Of a stretch of 64,000 bases of DNA, positions 1 to 8,917 are shown one piece after another. Source of the DNA: Pseudoalteromonas sp. Scap06 (GTDB lineage Bacteria; Pseudomonadota; Gammaproteobacteria; Enterobacterales; Alteromonadaceae); assembly GCF_013394165.1 (NCBI RefSeq), contig NZ_CP041330.1:1163501-1227500 (forward strand), given 5' to 3'. Within the stretch, counting starts at the first letter, position 1. Every line of letters starts with the position of its first letter. Below the pieces are notes generated by a model that was given only the letters and a program-made list of their open reading frames with translations, made no database searches and had not been told where the DNA came from. Made by a program: the position numbers and the translations under genes.

Positions 1-522
1 GCATACGAGTATTTTGATTCAGCCATAGAGTTAGACCAAGAACATGAATATGCGTATTTAAATCGTGGTATTGCTTTGTACTATGGTGATAGAGCGACGC
101 TTGCAAAGGATGACTTTAAAACATTCTTGGAGCGCTCTCCTAACGATCCTTATCGTGTATTGTGGCTTTATTTAGCTCAAGCAGCACAAGATAAAACCGC
201 GGCAATCGCTGCGTTAAAAGCCAATGCGGCGGCCCTTGATGAAAATGAATGGGCATATCAGCTTATTGCCTTGTATGTAGGTGATATGAGTGAAAAAGCA
301 TTTTTTTCAGGGATAGCCGATGGTGTAAGTTCACAACAAGAATATGCTCAGCGTTTATGTGAAGCTTATTTTTACTTAGCTAAACAGCACCAAGCCGCAG
401 GCGAGCTTTCAATTGCCACAGATTACTTTAAATTGGCGCTAGCAACGAACGTACATGAATTTATAGAATATAAGTATGCGCGTTTAGAGCTTGAGTTGAT
501 GGCCAGTGAAAGCGCTGGCTAA
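1..522 (+). CDS. nlpI: NlpI-like TPR lipoprotein, 3' part
   Basis: The reading frame is open from the first base of the window, so the 5' end, including any lipoprotein signal, lies outside; 173 codons are visible. The visible part is helical and TPR-like, with an AYEYFDSAIELD...YLNRGIALYYGD segment typical of NlpI. In enterobacteria NlpI is an outer-membrane lipoprotein that scaffolds peptidoglycan endopeptidases and the Prc protease. The stop overlaps the next gene by 17 nt, suggesting translational coupling. Identification is from family resemblance; the missing N-terminus prevents confirmation of the lipobox. Confidence 0.8.
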   Translation, partial: AYEYFDSAIELDQEHEYAYLNRGIALYYGDRATLAKDDFKTFLERSPNDPYRVLWLYLAQAAQDKTAAIAALKANAAALDENEWAYQLIALYVGDMSEKAFFSGIADGVSSQQEYAQRLCEAYFYLAKQHQAAGELSIATDYFKLALATNVHEFIEYKYARLELELMASESAG

Positions 523-1645
523 TTATTTAAAACTAAGTGCTTTATTACTGTGCGCTAGCGTTATTAGTGGCTCGAGTAATAAACAAAATAGCATTGGCTT
601 TTGGCAAGTATTACATGCCAAGGCCAATGTGATTGACAGTTATTGGCAATTCCCTCGTTACTTTGCAAACCACATATTACAATTACCCACCACAGCCTTA
701 GCAACCTTAGCTCGCAATAAAATAGCGGATGCTCAATATGGCTATGGGTTGTCATTATTAATCAATAATCAAACTGAAACGGCTAAACTATTTTGGCAAG
801 CAAGTTTGGATAAAATTACACGAGCACAGCAAAAAAAACTCGCCGACTCGTTATTTTCGCAACAGCGTTGGCAGGATTTAGCGCTACTAAAAAATCAAAA
901 TAAGCTTCCTAAAGGCGATATCTTTTATCACCTGCAATTACAGCAACAAGCACCCATAGAAACGTTAAGTAAATCATTTATGAATAAGTTAGGGTTTTTA
1001 GTTGCAAGCAAGCAAATTGAGATACAAAAGCAGTGTACATTTAATGTATTAATATTGAGCGATCACCGTGATGGTTTATACAGGCTCAATCAATTTCGTA
1101 ACGCGTACTTTCAAAACCCAGAGCCGAGTCTCAATACCTTTTGTTTTTCAAAACCAGTTTATGTGGGTAATGCAATTAGTTGCAATAGTACTGAATCCTC
1201 CCGTGCTGTGTGCAATTGGCAACAATCATCGCTTAAAAAGCGGCTTCCCACTGGGTTCGATTTTGCTGTTATGATGCCTAAGCAAGGTACTGCCAGTGTA
1301 AAAAATGGTTTAATGCATATTAATTCACAGGCTAGCTACGCGGTTTTTTTGCATGAGTTAATGCACTTTAATGGCTTTGAAGATGAGTACGCTTTACCGG
1401 TAAAAAAGCAAGCGTGGTTATGTCAGCTTGATGGGTTTGTTGCTCCCAACTTATTTATTGCAAAAAAATCAGTTGCTCCCAAAGGGTGGCACAAAAGCCA
1501 AAGCTGCCAACAAGGCGGCACTGCTTATAAGCCCAGTGCACAGTGGTCGATTATGCAATATCAGCAGTTAGGCCTATCAGCGCAATATCGTATTTTGTGG
1601 CAAAAGCACATAGCACTTAATGCTCATTTATTTGTACGATTTTAG
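506..1645 (+). CDS. putative secreted zinc metallopeptidase (HExxHxxGxxD)
   Basis: This 379-residue protein has a GTG start, a hydrophobic N-terminal segment (about residues 8-22) that looks like a signal peptide, and no family I can name with certainty. At about residues 283-293 it carries HELMHFNGFED, which fits the HExxHxxGxxD zinc motif of metzincin-like peptidases such as snapalysin. A SIMQY segment near residue 348 is placed where a Met-turn would be expected. The N-terminal half shows helical, TPR-like sequence (AQYGYGLSLLINNQTETAKLFWQASL). The gene overlaps the end of nlpI, whose product is known in other bacteria to regulate cell-wall hydrolases, so a periplasmic role is plausible. 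The peptidase assignment is inferred from the motif. Confidence 0.6.
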   Translation: MKALANYLKLSALLLCASVISGSSNKQNSIGFWQVLHAKANVIDSYWQFPRYFANHILQLPTTALATLARNKIADAQYGYGLSLLINNQTETAKLFWQASLDKITRAQQKKLADSLFSQQRWQDLALLKNQNKLPKGDIFYHLQLQQQAPIETLSKSFMNKLGFLVASKQIEIQKQCTFNVLILSDHRDGLYRLNQFRNAYFQNPEPSLNTFCFSKPVYVGNAISCNSTESSRAVCNWQQSSLKKRLPTGFDFAVMMPKQGTASVKNGLMHINSQASYAVFLHELMHFNGFEDEYALPVKKQAWLCQLDGFVAPNLFIAKKSVAPKGWHKSQSCQQGGTAYKPSAQWSIMQYQQLGLSAQYRILWQKHIALNAHLFVRF

Positions 1646-1899
1646 TGATTGGATATTCCGCTGTAAACTGTCTGAAAGCTGAGCTTATTTGGCTACTGTT
1701 CATTAATTTATAAGTATTTTTGTTTGATTATTGTTCCGCTAGCGGCGCTTTCTATAGACAAAAACTGCGTTTATCAGTATAACTATACGTATTAATGTTG
1801 TTAAAAAACAGACATAAAACGTATACCCAAGTCACTTTGGTATTTAATAATAACAAGTAGCGAATTGATAAACTTTATGATTCAAAAAGGCCCTTCATT
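1646..1899. other. intergenic region upstream of mrp operon
   Basis: This 254-bp AT-rich spacer has no convincing ORF. It contains an imperfect inverted repeat, ATACCCAAGTCACTTTGGTAT, shortly before the mrp operon, and an AAAGG ribosome-binding site just upstream of the ATG at 1900. I see no clean -35/-10 pair. Confidence 0.4.
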
Positions 1900-4692
1900 A
1901 TGACTTTGCTCTGGATACCCCTGTTATCCTTATTCGGCAGTGTTATTTCTGCATGCACCGGCAAACTTTCTCGAAATCAGGCAACGAGCCTAACGGCTAT
2001 TGCGCCGTTAGCCGCGCTTGCAATTACACTTTATCATGCGCCCGCGGTTCTTGCGGGGGAAACCATTCGTTTTAGCGCACAGTGGATACCAGCCTTAGGG
2101 TTAGATATTTCCTTGCGCTTGGATGGATTGAGTTTACTGTTTTTATTTATGATTCTAGGAATAGGGTTACTAGTAATTTTGTATGCCCGTTATTACCTAA
2201 GTCAAAATGATTCATTGCCAAAACTATTTAGCTACTTAATGTTATTTATGACCGCCATGCTGGGCATTGTTATGTCAAACAATGTGATTCAGTTATGGGT
2301 ATTTTGGGAGCTAACCAGTATTAGCTCGTTTTTGTTAATCAGTTATTGGTGGCACAAATCAGAGGCGCGCAAGGGGGCGCGCATGGCATTAGCGGTAACT
2401 GGCGCCGGTGGTTTAGCCTTACTCGGTGGCTTAATGTTGTTAGGCGATATTGTTGGAAGCTACGACTTAGACACCATTTTAGCTAGCAAAGCGATTATTC
2501 AATCTCACGACTTATATGAATTGGCATTAGTACTAGTATTATTAGGTGCTTTTACTAAATCTGCACAATTTCCGTTTCATTTTTGGTTACCGCATGCCAT
2601 GGCTGCACCTACGCCGGTTAGTGCGTATTTACACTCTGCCACTATGGTAAAAGCAGGTATCTTTTTACTTGCGCGTTTTTACCCCGCATTGGCGGGTACC
2701 GATACCTGGTTTTTATTAGTTGGTTTGACCGGTTTAACCACATTATTATTTGGCGCTTATATCGCGTTATTCAAACATGATTTAAAAGGCTTGTTAGCCT
2801 ATTCAACGATTAGTCATTTGGGTTTAATTACATTATTACTAGGCCTAGATACACAGCTTGCGACCGTTGCCGCTATTTTTCATATTATTAACCACGCGAC
2901 GTTTAAAGCGTCGTTATTTATGGCAACCGGCATTATTGACCATGAAACCGGTACTCGTGATATGCGTAAACTCAATGGCATGTGGCGCTACTTACCTTAT
3001 ACGGCCACCTTGGCGATGGTGGCTGCTGCCGCTATGGCAGGTGTACCGTTGTTAAATGGTTTCTTATCAAAAGAGATGTTCTTTGCTGAGACACTGCATC
3101 AGCAGGTACTTGGCTCAATGTCGTGGCTAATCCCGGTGCTGGCAACTGTAGCGGGTGCGTTGTCGGTGGCGTACTCATCACGCTTTATTCATGACGTGTT
3201 CTTTAATGGTGAGCCCATTGATTTACCACGTACCCCTCATGAAGCACCGCGTTATATGCGTGTGCCTATAGAAATCTTAGTGGTACTGTGTATTTTAGTG
3301 GGTATTTTTCCACACTTTGCCGTTGATGGTATTTTATCGGCCGCTTCACTAGCCGTACTTGGTGAAGCAATGCCTGAGTATAAATTGACTATTTGGCATG
3401 GTTTCAACTTACCTCTACTTATGAGTGGTATGGCGGTAATTGGTGGTTTATTTATTTACGTTAATCGTAAGTACTTGTTCCAGTTCCAAGCGTCGTTACC
3501 TCCTTTTAACGCTAAAAAAATCTTCGAGCGTTTTTTAGCGGTAGTGGTCAATTGGTGTCAAAACAAAATCCAATCAACAGAAAATGGCTCATTACAACGT
3601 TATGTATTTATAATGTTAGGCGTTGTATTACTTGCCTCTGGTTGGCCATTATTTGAAATGAAGCAGCTAGCCGGTAGCGTGCCTAATACACCGGTTGATA
3701 TTCAAAACGCAATTGGTGCAGGACTACTCATAATAGGTGCAATTGCTACCGTTATTTGGCATCGAATTCGAATGGTGTCGTTATTAATGCTGTCGATTGT
3801 GGGGTTAATGGTGTCGGTGGCGTTTACCCGTTTTTCAGCGCCTGACTTGGCCTTAACGCAACTTACTGTAGAAGTAGCCACTATTATACTATTAATGTTG
3901 GCACTGTTTTTCTTACCTCAAAGCACGCCAAGAGAGTCAAGCTCATTGCGTATTTTACGTGATGTGGTTATTTCCTCTACCGTGGGGATCATAATTGCTA
4001 GTATTTGTTACGCCTTACTGACTCGTCCGCTTGATTCAATTTCTGAGTTCTTTATTGCTAACGCCAAAACAGGCGGTGGTGGCACTAATGTAGTTAACGT
4101 TATTTTGGTTGATTTTAGGGGCTTTGATACTTTAGGTGAAATTACTGTACTAGGTATTGCCGCACTGGGCATATTTAAACTGTTATCAAGAATTCCACTT
4201 TATATGCCAGCGAGCGATAGTGAAGGGCGTCCATGGTCTAAAGATCGCCATCCTATTTTATTGGCTTGTATTTCTCAAAGCTTACTGCCATTAGCGCTAT
4301 TAGTGTCTGCTTATATTTTCCTACGCGGTCATAACTTACCTGGAGGAGGCTTTATAGCAGGCCTCGTAACTTCTATTGCCTTTATTTTACAATATATGGC
4401 GCATGGTACTGCGTGGATAAATGAACGCTTTGATGTTAACTATCGAAAAATTATTGCATCAGGTATTGCTATTGCCATGTTTACAGGTGTGGGAAGTTGG
4501 TTCTTTGACAAGCCATTTTTAACTACCTGGTTTGATTACTTTGATATTCCGTTTGTTGGTAAAACAGAGCTTGCCAGCGCCATTGTATTTGACTTGGGCG
4601 TGTACTTAACTGTTGTTGGCGCTACGCTGATGATCCTTGCGAGCTTAGGTAATATGACCGCGAACGCAGAGAAAGAAGAGGTAAATATTTAA
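1900..4692 (+). CDS. mrpA: Mrp Na+/H+ antiporter subunit A (fused A/B)
   Basis: The 930-residue polytopic membrane protein is the large subunit of the multi-subunit Mrp (Mnh/Pha) cation/proton antiporter. The N-terminal two thirds resemble NuoL-type proton-channel subunits: the conserved stretch [21 protein letters not shown] lies at about residues 224-244. From about residue 785 to the end the sequence matches an MrpB domain ([15 protein letters not shown]), so A and B are one polypeptide, as in group 2 Mrp systems of Gram-negative bacteria. It is the first gene of a tightly packed operon, and its stop overlaps the next start (TAATG). It probably exports Na+ using the proton gradient and supports pH homeostasis in salt water. 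Confidence 0.95.
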   Translation: MTLLWIPLLSLFGSVISACTGKLSRNQATSLTAIAPLAALAITLYHAPAVLAGETIRFSAQWIPALGLDISLRLDGLSLLFLFMILGIGLLVILYARYYLSQNDSLPKLFSYLMLFMTAMLGIVMSNNVIQLWVFWELTSISSFLLISYWWHKSEARKGARMALAVTGAGGLALLGGLMLLGDIVGSYDLDTILASKAIIQSHDLYELALVLVLLGAFTKSAQFPFHFWLPHAMAAPTPVSAYLHSATMVKAGIFLLARFYPALAGTDTWFLLVGLTGLTTLLFGAYIALFKHDLKGLLAYSTISHLGLITLLLGLDTQLATVAAIFHIINHATFKASLFMATGIIDHETGTRDMRKLNGMWRYLPYTATLAMVAAAAMAGVPLLNGFLSKEMFFAETLHQQVLGSMSWLIPVLATVAGALSVAYSSRFIHDVFFNGEPIDLPRTPHEAPRYMRVPIEILVVLCILVGIFPHFAVDGILSAASLAVLGEAMPEYKLTIWHGFNLPLLMSGMAVIGGLFIYVNRKYLFQFQASLPPFNAKKIFERFLAVVVNWCQNKIQSTENGSLQRYVFIMLGVVLLASGWPLFEMKQLAGSVPNTPVDIQNAIGAGLLIIGAIATVIWHRIRMVSLLMLSIVGLMVSVAFTRFSAPDLALTQLTVEVATIILLMLALFFLPQSTPRESSSLRILRDVVISSTVGIIIASICYALLTRPLDSISEFFIANAKTGGGGTNVVNVILVDFRGFDTLGEITVLGIAALGIFKLLSRIPLYMPASDSEGRPWSKDRHPILLACISQSLLPLALLVSAYIFLRGHNLPGGGFIAGLVTSIAFILQYMAHGTAWINERFDVNYRKIIASGIAIAMFTGVGSWFFDKPFLTTWFDYFDIPFVGKTELASAIVFDLGVYLTVVGATLMILASLGNMTANAEKEEVNI

Positions 4693-5039
4693 TGGAACTG
4701 TTATACGCATCTTGCGTTGGCGTGTTAGTCACCTGTGGCGTGTTTTTATTGCTAAGAGCGCGTACATTCCCAGTGGTACTGGGGCTGACAATGATTTCTT
4801 ACGCGGTTAATTTGTTTTTATTCTCATCAGGGCGCTTAACAATTAATAAAGCCGTGGTACTAGGGACTGGCGCTGATTACGCTGACCCGCTACCACAAGC
4901 CTTAGTGTTAACAGCCATTGTAATTGGCTTTGCGATGACTGCGTTTGTGGTTATTTTATCTATTCGTGGCCGAGCAGATTTAGGCAACGACCATGTTGAT
5001 GGCACCCTAACTAAAAATAAACGCAAGGAGAGAAAATGA
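4692..5039 (+). CDS. mrpC: Mrp antiporter subunit C
   Basis: The 115-residue protein has three predicted membrane helices and resembles NuoK-type subunits; the GLTMISYAVNLFLFSSGRL segment is typical of MrpC. It lies in the mrp operon with 1-nt overlap to the A/B gene and 4-nt overlap (ATGA) to subunit D, implying coupled translation. It is an integral inner-membrane component of the antiporter. Length and position both match the family. Confidence 0.93.
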   Translation: MELLYASCVGVLVTCGVFLLLRARTFPVVLGLTMISYAVNLFLFSSGRLTINKAVVLGTGADYADPLPQALVLTAIVIGFAMTAFVVILSIRGRADLGNDHVDGTLTKNKRKERK

Positions 5040-6553
5040 TTCAGCATTTAGCATCTTTGCCTATTTTACTGCCAATGTTAGCGGCAATTATTTTGTTGCT
5101 CCCACCGTGTGGCAAAAGCTTATTTGCACGCCGATTTATGTCTAGTTTAATGGCTATTTTAACCTTTGCAGTCACAGTATTACTGCTGGTTCAGGTTAAA
5201 GATAACGGTATTATTGTTTATGCAATAGGTAACTGGTCTGCACCATTTGGTATTGTACTGGTTGCAGATATGCTCTCGACCTTGTTAGTCACTTTAACCG
5301 CCTTTTTGGGGGTTGGCGTGGCTTTATATGGCTGTGCTGGTGATGATGAACAAGGTAGCTTTTTTCACCCTTTAATCCATTTTTTAATATTAGGGGTAAA
5401 TGGTGCATTTTTAACAGGGGATTTATTTAACGTCTTCGTATTTTTTGAAGTGTTATTAATTGCCTCTTATGCGCTGTTAATGCACGGTGGCGGTAAACCC
5501 AAAACGCGCGCGGCTCTGCATTACGTTATTTTAAATTTAGTTGGTTCAAGCGTATTTTTAATTGGTTTAGGTATTTTATACGGTGTATTAGGCACCTTAA
5601 ATATTGCTGATATGGCCAATAAAGTACCGCAACTAACTGGTGATGACGTTTATTTAGCGAAGGCAGGTGGTTTACTGCTATTGGTGGTGTTTGCACTTAA
5701 AAGTGCGTTATTACCATTGCATTTATGGTTACCAAACGCCTACTCAAGTGCCACACCTGTGGTTGCTGCATTATTTGCGATTATGACTAAAGTTGGTGTT
5801 TACGCAACCTTACGTGTATACACGGTTATTTTTGGTGAACAAGCTGGCGAACTTGAGCATATGGCGCAGTCTTGGTTATGGGCGCTGGCTATTGCCACCA
5901 TAGTGATTGGCGCAATAGGGGTGTTAGCCGCACAAGATTTACGTAAGCTTACCGCTAATTTAGTACTGGTTTCTGTAGGGACGTTGGTGGCATTAGTCGC
6001 ACTCCAAAACATAAATGCCACCGCTGCGTTGCTTTACTATTTAGTGCATTCAACGTTAGTGACTGCGGCGCTATTTTTACTTGCTGATTTAATTGCAACA
6101 CAACGAGGTAAAGCTGGTGATCGATTAGTCGGCGGGCGTGCAGTAAAGCAACCATTTTTATTAGGTGCGTGTTTTATTATTGCCGGTTTAACCGTTATTG
6201 GTATGCCACCTTTTTCGGGCTTTGTTGGCAAAATTTGGATTTTAAAAACGACCTTAAATAGCGAGCAAGCACTGGTATTTTGGCCTGTTTACTTAATTAT
6301 GAGCTTAGCGCTAATTGTGGCTATATCACGTGCGGGTACTAGTTTGTTTTGGGAACGTAAAGACAAAACAGGTGATGCTAGCGATGTTGCCAATGCCCAC
6401 CCGCTACAAGTGACCGTGTTAGTTGGTTTATTGGCAAGCTCAATACTACTGGTTATTTTTGGTGACGTGGCAACACAGTACGCCCTCGAGGCGGCAACAC
6501 AGCTTCACGATATTAGTGGTGGTATTAATGCGGTACTCAAGGGAGGTATGTAA
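5036..6553 (+). CDS. mrpD: Mrp antiporter subunit D
   Basis: The 505-residue membrane protein belongs to the NuoN/NuoM-like proton-translocating family. The conserved LPLHLWLPNAYSSATPVV segment lies at about residues 225-242. MrpD is the second antiporter-like channel subunit of the complex, working with MrpA. It overlaps subunit C at its start and subunit E at its stop (TAATG). Length and gene order match Mrp operons exactly. Confidence 0.95.
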   Translation: MIQHLASLPILLPMLAAIILLLPPCGKSLFARRFMSSLMAILTFAVTVLLLVQVKDNGIIVYAIGNWSAPFGIVLVADMLSTLLVTLTAFLGVGVALYGCAGDDEQGSFFHPLIHFLILGVNGAFLTGDLFNVFVFFEVLLIASYALLMHGGGKPKTRAALHYVILNLVGSSVFLIGLGILYGVLGTLNIADMANKVPQLTGDDVYLAKAGGLLLLVVFALKSALLPLHLWLPNAYSSATPVVAALFAIMTKVGVYATLRVYTVIFGEQAGELEHMAQSWLWALAIATIVIGAIGVLAAQDLRKLTANLVLVSVGTLVALVALQNINATAALLYYLVHSTLVTAALFLLADLIATQRGKAGDRLVGGRAVKQPFLLGACFIIAGLTVIGMPPFSGFVGKIWILKTTLNSEQALVFWPVYLIMSLALIVAISRAGTSLFWERKDKTGDASDVANAHPLQVTVLVGLLASSILLVIFGDVATQYALEAATQLHDISGGINAVLKGGM

Positions 6554-7089
6554 TGCGCTTACAAGCTCGTTTTGGTTGGTTACCTACGCCGTTTCGTAGT
6601 TTATTTTTATTTATAGTATGGCTCTTGTTAAATAACAGTGTGTCGGTAGGGCATATTATATTAGGGGCGCTACTCGCGTTGCTAATACCGTTATTTAGTA
6701 TGTCGTTTAGAGACCCGCAACCGCTGATATTAAAGCCGGGGCTAGCACTTAAGCAATTACTAATCGTACTTTACGATATTATAGTGGCTAATTTGCAAGT
6801 GGCATTATTAATACTGGGCCCTTCAAAAAATCTGCGTCCAGGCTTTGTTAAAGTGCCTATAGATTTAATGCATGAAATGCCAATTACTATTTTAGCAAGC
6901 TGCGTGTCTTTAACGCCGGGTACGGTAAGTGCCGAGGTTTACCCGCTGATTAAATCGCTTAATGAAGACGATGAACCGGTACAGCGTTATTTATTAATTC
7001 ACGTGTTAGATTTAGATGATGAGCAAGCGCTTATTAAACAAATAAAAGCACGTTACGAAGCTCCCCTAAAGGAGATATTTCAATGTTAG
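6553..7089 (+). CDS. mrpE: Mrp antiporter subunit E
   Basis: The 178-residue protein shows MrpE features: an N-terminal FRSLFLFIVWLLLNNSVSVGH membrane segment and the family hallmark LASCVSLTPGTVSAEV at about residues 115-130. MrpE is a small membrane subunit required for full assembly or activity of the antiporter. Its 3' end overlaps subunit F by 7 nt. A cytoplasmic C-terminal tail follows the last hydrophobic segment. Confidence 0.93.
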   Translation: MRLQARFGWLPTPFRSLFLFIVWLLLNNSVSVGHIILGALLALLIPLFSMSFRDPQPLILKPGLALKQLLIVLYDIIVANLQVALLILGPSKNLRPGFVKVPIDLMHEMPITILASCVSLTPGTVSAEVYPLIKSLNEDDEPVQRYLLIHVLDLDDEQALIKQIKARYEAPLKEIFQC

Positions 7090-7352
7090 ATACAGTATTA
7101 CTGATTGTTTTTTCAATGGTTGGATTGTCGTTATTACTTAATCTATGGCGACTTATTATTGGCCCATCAGTACCGGATCGTATTTTAGCGCTCGATACTA
7201 TGTACATTAACGTGATTGCCTTGATTATTTTATATAGCATTAGTATGGGCACGGGGCTGTACTTTGAAGCAGCCTTACTTATTGCCATGCTTGGGTTTAT
7301 AAGTACGGTAGCTGTATGTAAGTATTTACTTCGTGGCGACATAATTGAGTAA
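7083..7352 (+). CDS. mrpF: Mrp antiporter subunit F
   Basis: This 89-residue membrane protein has three predicted helices and the MrpF signature GPSVPDRILALDTM at about residues 27-40. MrpF is a small integral subunit of the antiporter. It begins inside the end of subunit E and is followed by subunit G after 9 nt, with the expected order E-F-G. Confidence 0.92.
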   Translation: MLDTVLLIVFSMVGLSLLLNLWRLIIGPSVPDRILALDTMYINVIALIILYSISMGTGLYFEAALLIAMLGFISTVAVCKYLLRGDIIE

Positions 7353-7361
7353 GGTATTAAA

Positions 7362-7694
7362 ATGATAAGTGAATGGATCGTATCAATATTGCTGCTGTTA
7401 GGCGGGTTATTTATTTTAATTGGCTCAATTGGTTTAATTAAATTACCTGATTTTTTTATGCGTTTACATGGGCCAACAAAAGCCACCACTTTAGGTATGG
7501 CGAGTATACTTACCGCTGCTATGGTATTTTTTGCTAATTCAGTCAGTGGCTTAAGTGTAAAAGAAATATTAATCACTATATTTCTATTAATCACTGCACC
7601 TATTAGTGGCTATATGCTGATTAAAACCGCTATTCATCATAAGCTTAAAGCTAAAGAGGGAACGAAAGGGCTCGATAATATCGAAAAAGATTAG
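7362..7694 (+). CDS. mrpG: Mrp antiporter subunit G
   Basis: The 110-residue protein has three predicted membrane helices and the MrpG signature LPDFFMRLHGPTKATTLG at about residues 27-44. It is the last gene of the operon and is followed after about 18 nt by a strong intrinsic terminator. All subunits A/B to G are present, so the complex should be complete. Confidence 0.93.
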   Translation: MISEWIVSILLLLGGLFILIGSIGLIKLPDFFMRLHGPTKATTLGMASILTAAMVFFANSVSGLSVKEILITIFLLITAPISGYMLIKTAIHHKLKAKEGTKGLDNIEKD

Positions 7695-7712
7695 CTCTGG
7701 GAATAAACGATT

Positions 7713-7746
7713 AAAAGCCGAATAAACACCTGTTATTCGGCTTTTT
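7713..7746 (+). terminator. mrp operon terminator
   Basis: A 13-bp perfect stem (AAAAGCCGAATAA / TTATTCGGCTTTT) with an intervening CACCTG-centred loop is followed by a T run. It ends transcription after mrpG. Confidence 0.9.
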
Positions 7747-7826
7747 CGTTTTTTGGTTGTCCCCATTTACAACACTTGTTGAACATGTGATTATGACGCT
7801 AATTCAAATACAAAAAGGATATTAAT

Positions 7827-8321
7827 ATGGGTAAGGTAATACTGCTTTCACTTTTAATTTTTTCAACTAACCTTGCAGCGCAAACTGCCAAACAGCAAAA
7901 AATTGATGAGCTGGTAGAGGTGATGAACATGGATGCCATGGTTGACTCTATGTATGCGCAAGTTGAGGGCATGATGCAAAATATGTCAGTGCAAATGGGC
8001 GTAAAGCCAGATGAGAAAGCAATTTTCGACAAATATTATGCTGATATGACCGAGGTATTAAAAACAAAAATGAGCTGGCAAAAAATGCAGCCGATGATGA
8101 TTAACCTCTACGATAAACAATTTACTAAACAAGAAATTAGCGACATGTTAGCTTTTTATAAGACAGAGTCAGGGCAGGCTATTTTGAAGAAAATGCCACA
8201 AGTAATGCAAGAATCAATGCAAATGTCACAAGCCTTAGTACAAGACGCTATGCCTGAAATTCAAGCAATTGCGGGTGAGCTTGGTGAAGCACTTAAGCAA
8301 TCTCGAAGCAAAACAAACTAA
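7827..8321 (+). CDS. DUF2059 family secreted protein
   Basis: The 164-residue protein has an N-terminal signal peptide (MGKVILLSLLIFSTNLAAQ, cleavage near residue 18) and a helical domain matching DUF2059. That family shows Met-rich repeats and the segment YDKQFTKQEISDMLAFYKTESGQAILKK (two halves at about residues 92-120). It is probably periplasmic; the molecular function is unknown. An AAAGGA-type ribosome-binding site precedes the ATG. It stands alone between the mrp terminator and the copper genes. Confidence 0.85.
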   Translation: MGKVILLSLLIFSTNLAAQTAKQQKIDELVEVMNMDAMVDSMYAQVEGMMQNMSVQMGVKPDEKAIFDKYYADMTEVLKTKMSWQKMQPMMINLYDKQFTKQEISDMLAFYKTESGQAILKKMPQVMQESMQMSQALVQDAMPEIQAIAGELGEALKQSRSKTN

Positions 8322-8344
8322 GGACTACAGTAACTCTCAAATTT

Positions 8345-8373
8345 AGCAGTCACTTATGGTGGCTGCTCTTATC
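8345..8373 (+). terminator. probable terminator after DUF2059 gene
   Basis: An imperfect hairpin, AGCAGTCAC / GTGGCTGCT with a 5-nt loop, is followed by a short T-rich tail. The T tract is interrupted, so strength is uncertain. Confidence 0.55.
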
Positions 8374-8415
8374 TTAACTTTCTTCCACACTCCCAGCCAT
8401 ATGCTTAATTAATTG

Positions 8416-8446
8416 TTGACCTATGTGTTACACATAGGTTTATTAT
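8416..8446 (+). promoter_or_regulatory. MerR-type metal promoter
   Basis: TTGACC (8416-8421) and TATTAT (8441-8446) are separated by 19 bp, the over-long spacing characteristic of MerR-family activated promoters. The spacer holds a perfect inverted repeat, ACCTATG (8419-8425) and CATAGGT (8433-8439), the expected operator. It drives the regulator and copA as one transcript, so the regulator is probably autoregulated. Confidence 0.85.
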
Positions 8447-8476
8447 GTTGTCATTACATAGCCAGCCAGAGGTTTA

Positions 8477-8917
8477 ATGATGTACGTAAAGCAATTAGCC
8501 AATACTATGGGCGTGACCCAAGACACAGTTCGTCATTACACGCGAATAAAGCTGCTTAATCCTATTCGTGGTGAGCGCAATGGTTATCAAGTGTATACCG
8601 CAGCCGATCAGCAACGTTTAAAGTTTATTATTAGTGCGCGTCAACTCGGTTTCTCAATAAAAGATATTCAACAAATTATTGCACAGTCGGAGCAAGGGCA
8701 GTGCCCTTGTCCGCTCACACGACAATTAATAGCAAAGCGACTAGAGGAAACAGAGCAGCACTTTCAAGAAACACTTAAATTACGCACGCGAATGCAAGCA
8801 GCGGTTAAACAGTGGGATAAATCGCCTGATGGGGCTGTAAGTGCAGATATATGTAGCTTAATAGAGACCTTTGTTGATCCAATCTCTGAAGTTAAAAATA
8901 CTAAGGAAGCGTTATGA
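8477..8917 (+). CDS. MerR-family metal-responsive regulator
   Basis: The 146-residue protein has a MerR winged helix at about residues 1-40 ([20 protein letters not shown]) followed by a long dimerisation helix. Putative metal ligands are Cys76, Cys78 (CPCP) and Cys126 (ICSLIE). This arrangement differs from the C-x7-C loop near residue 112 of classical CueR, so copper specificity is inferred from context, not from the ligands. It overlaps copA by 4 nt (ATGA) and lies behind a 19-bp-spacer promoter that it presumably controls. A second ATG follows immediately (8480) and could be the true start. Confidence 0.87.
   Translation: MMYVKQLANTMGVTQDTVRHYTRIKLLNPIRGERNGYQVYTAADQQRLKFIISARQLGFSIKDIQQIIAQSEQGQCPCPLTRQLIAKRLEETEQHFQETLKLRTRMQAAVKQWDKSPDGAVSADICSLIETFVDPISEVKNTKEAL

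Noticed and set aside
7034..7594. 186-codon minus-strand ORF over mrpF-mrpG
   Set aside because: It is antisense to two clearly conserved membrane subunits and shows no family resemblance.
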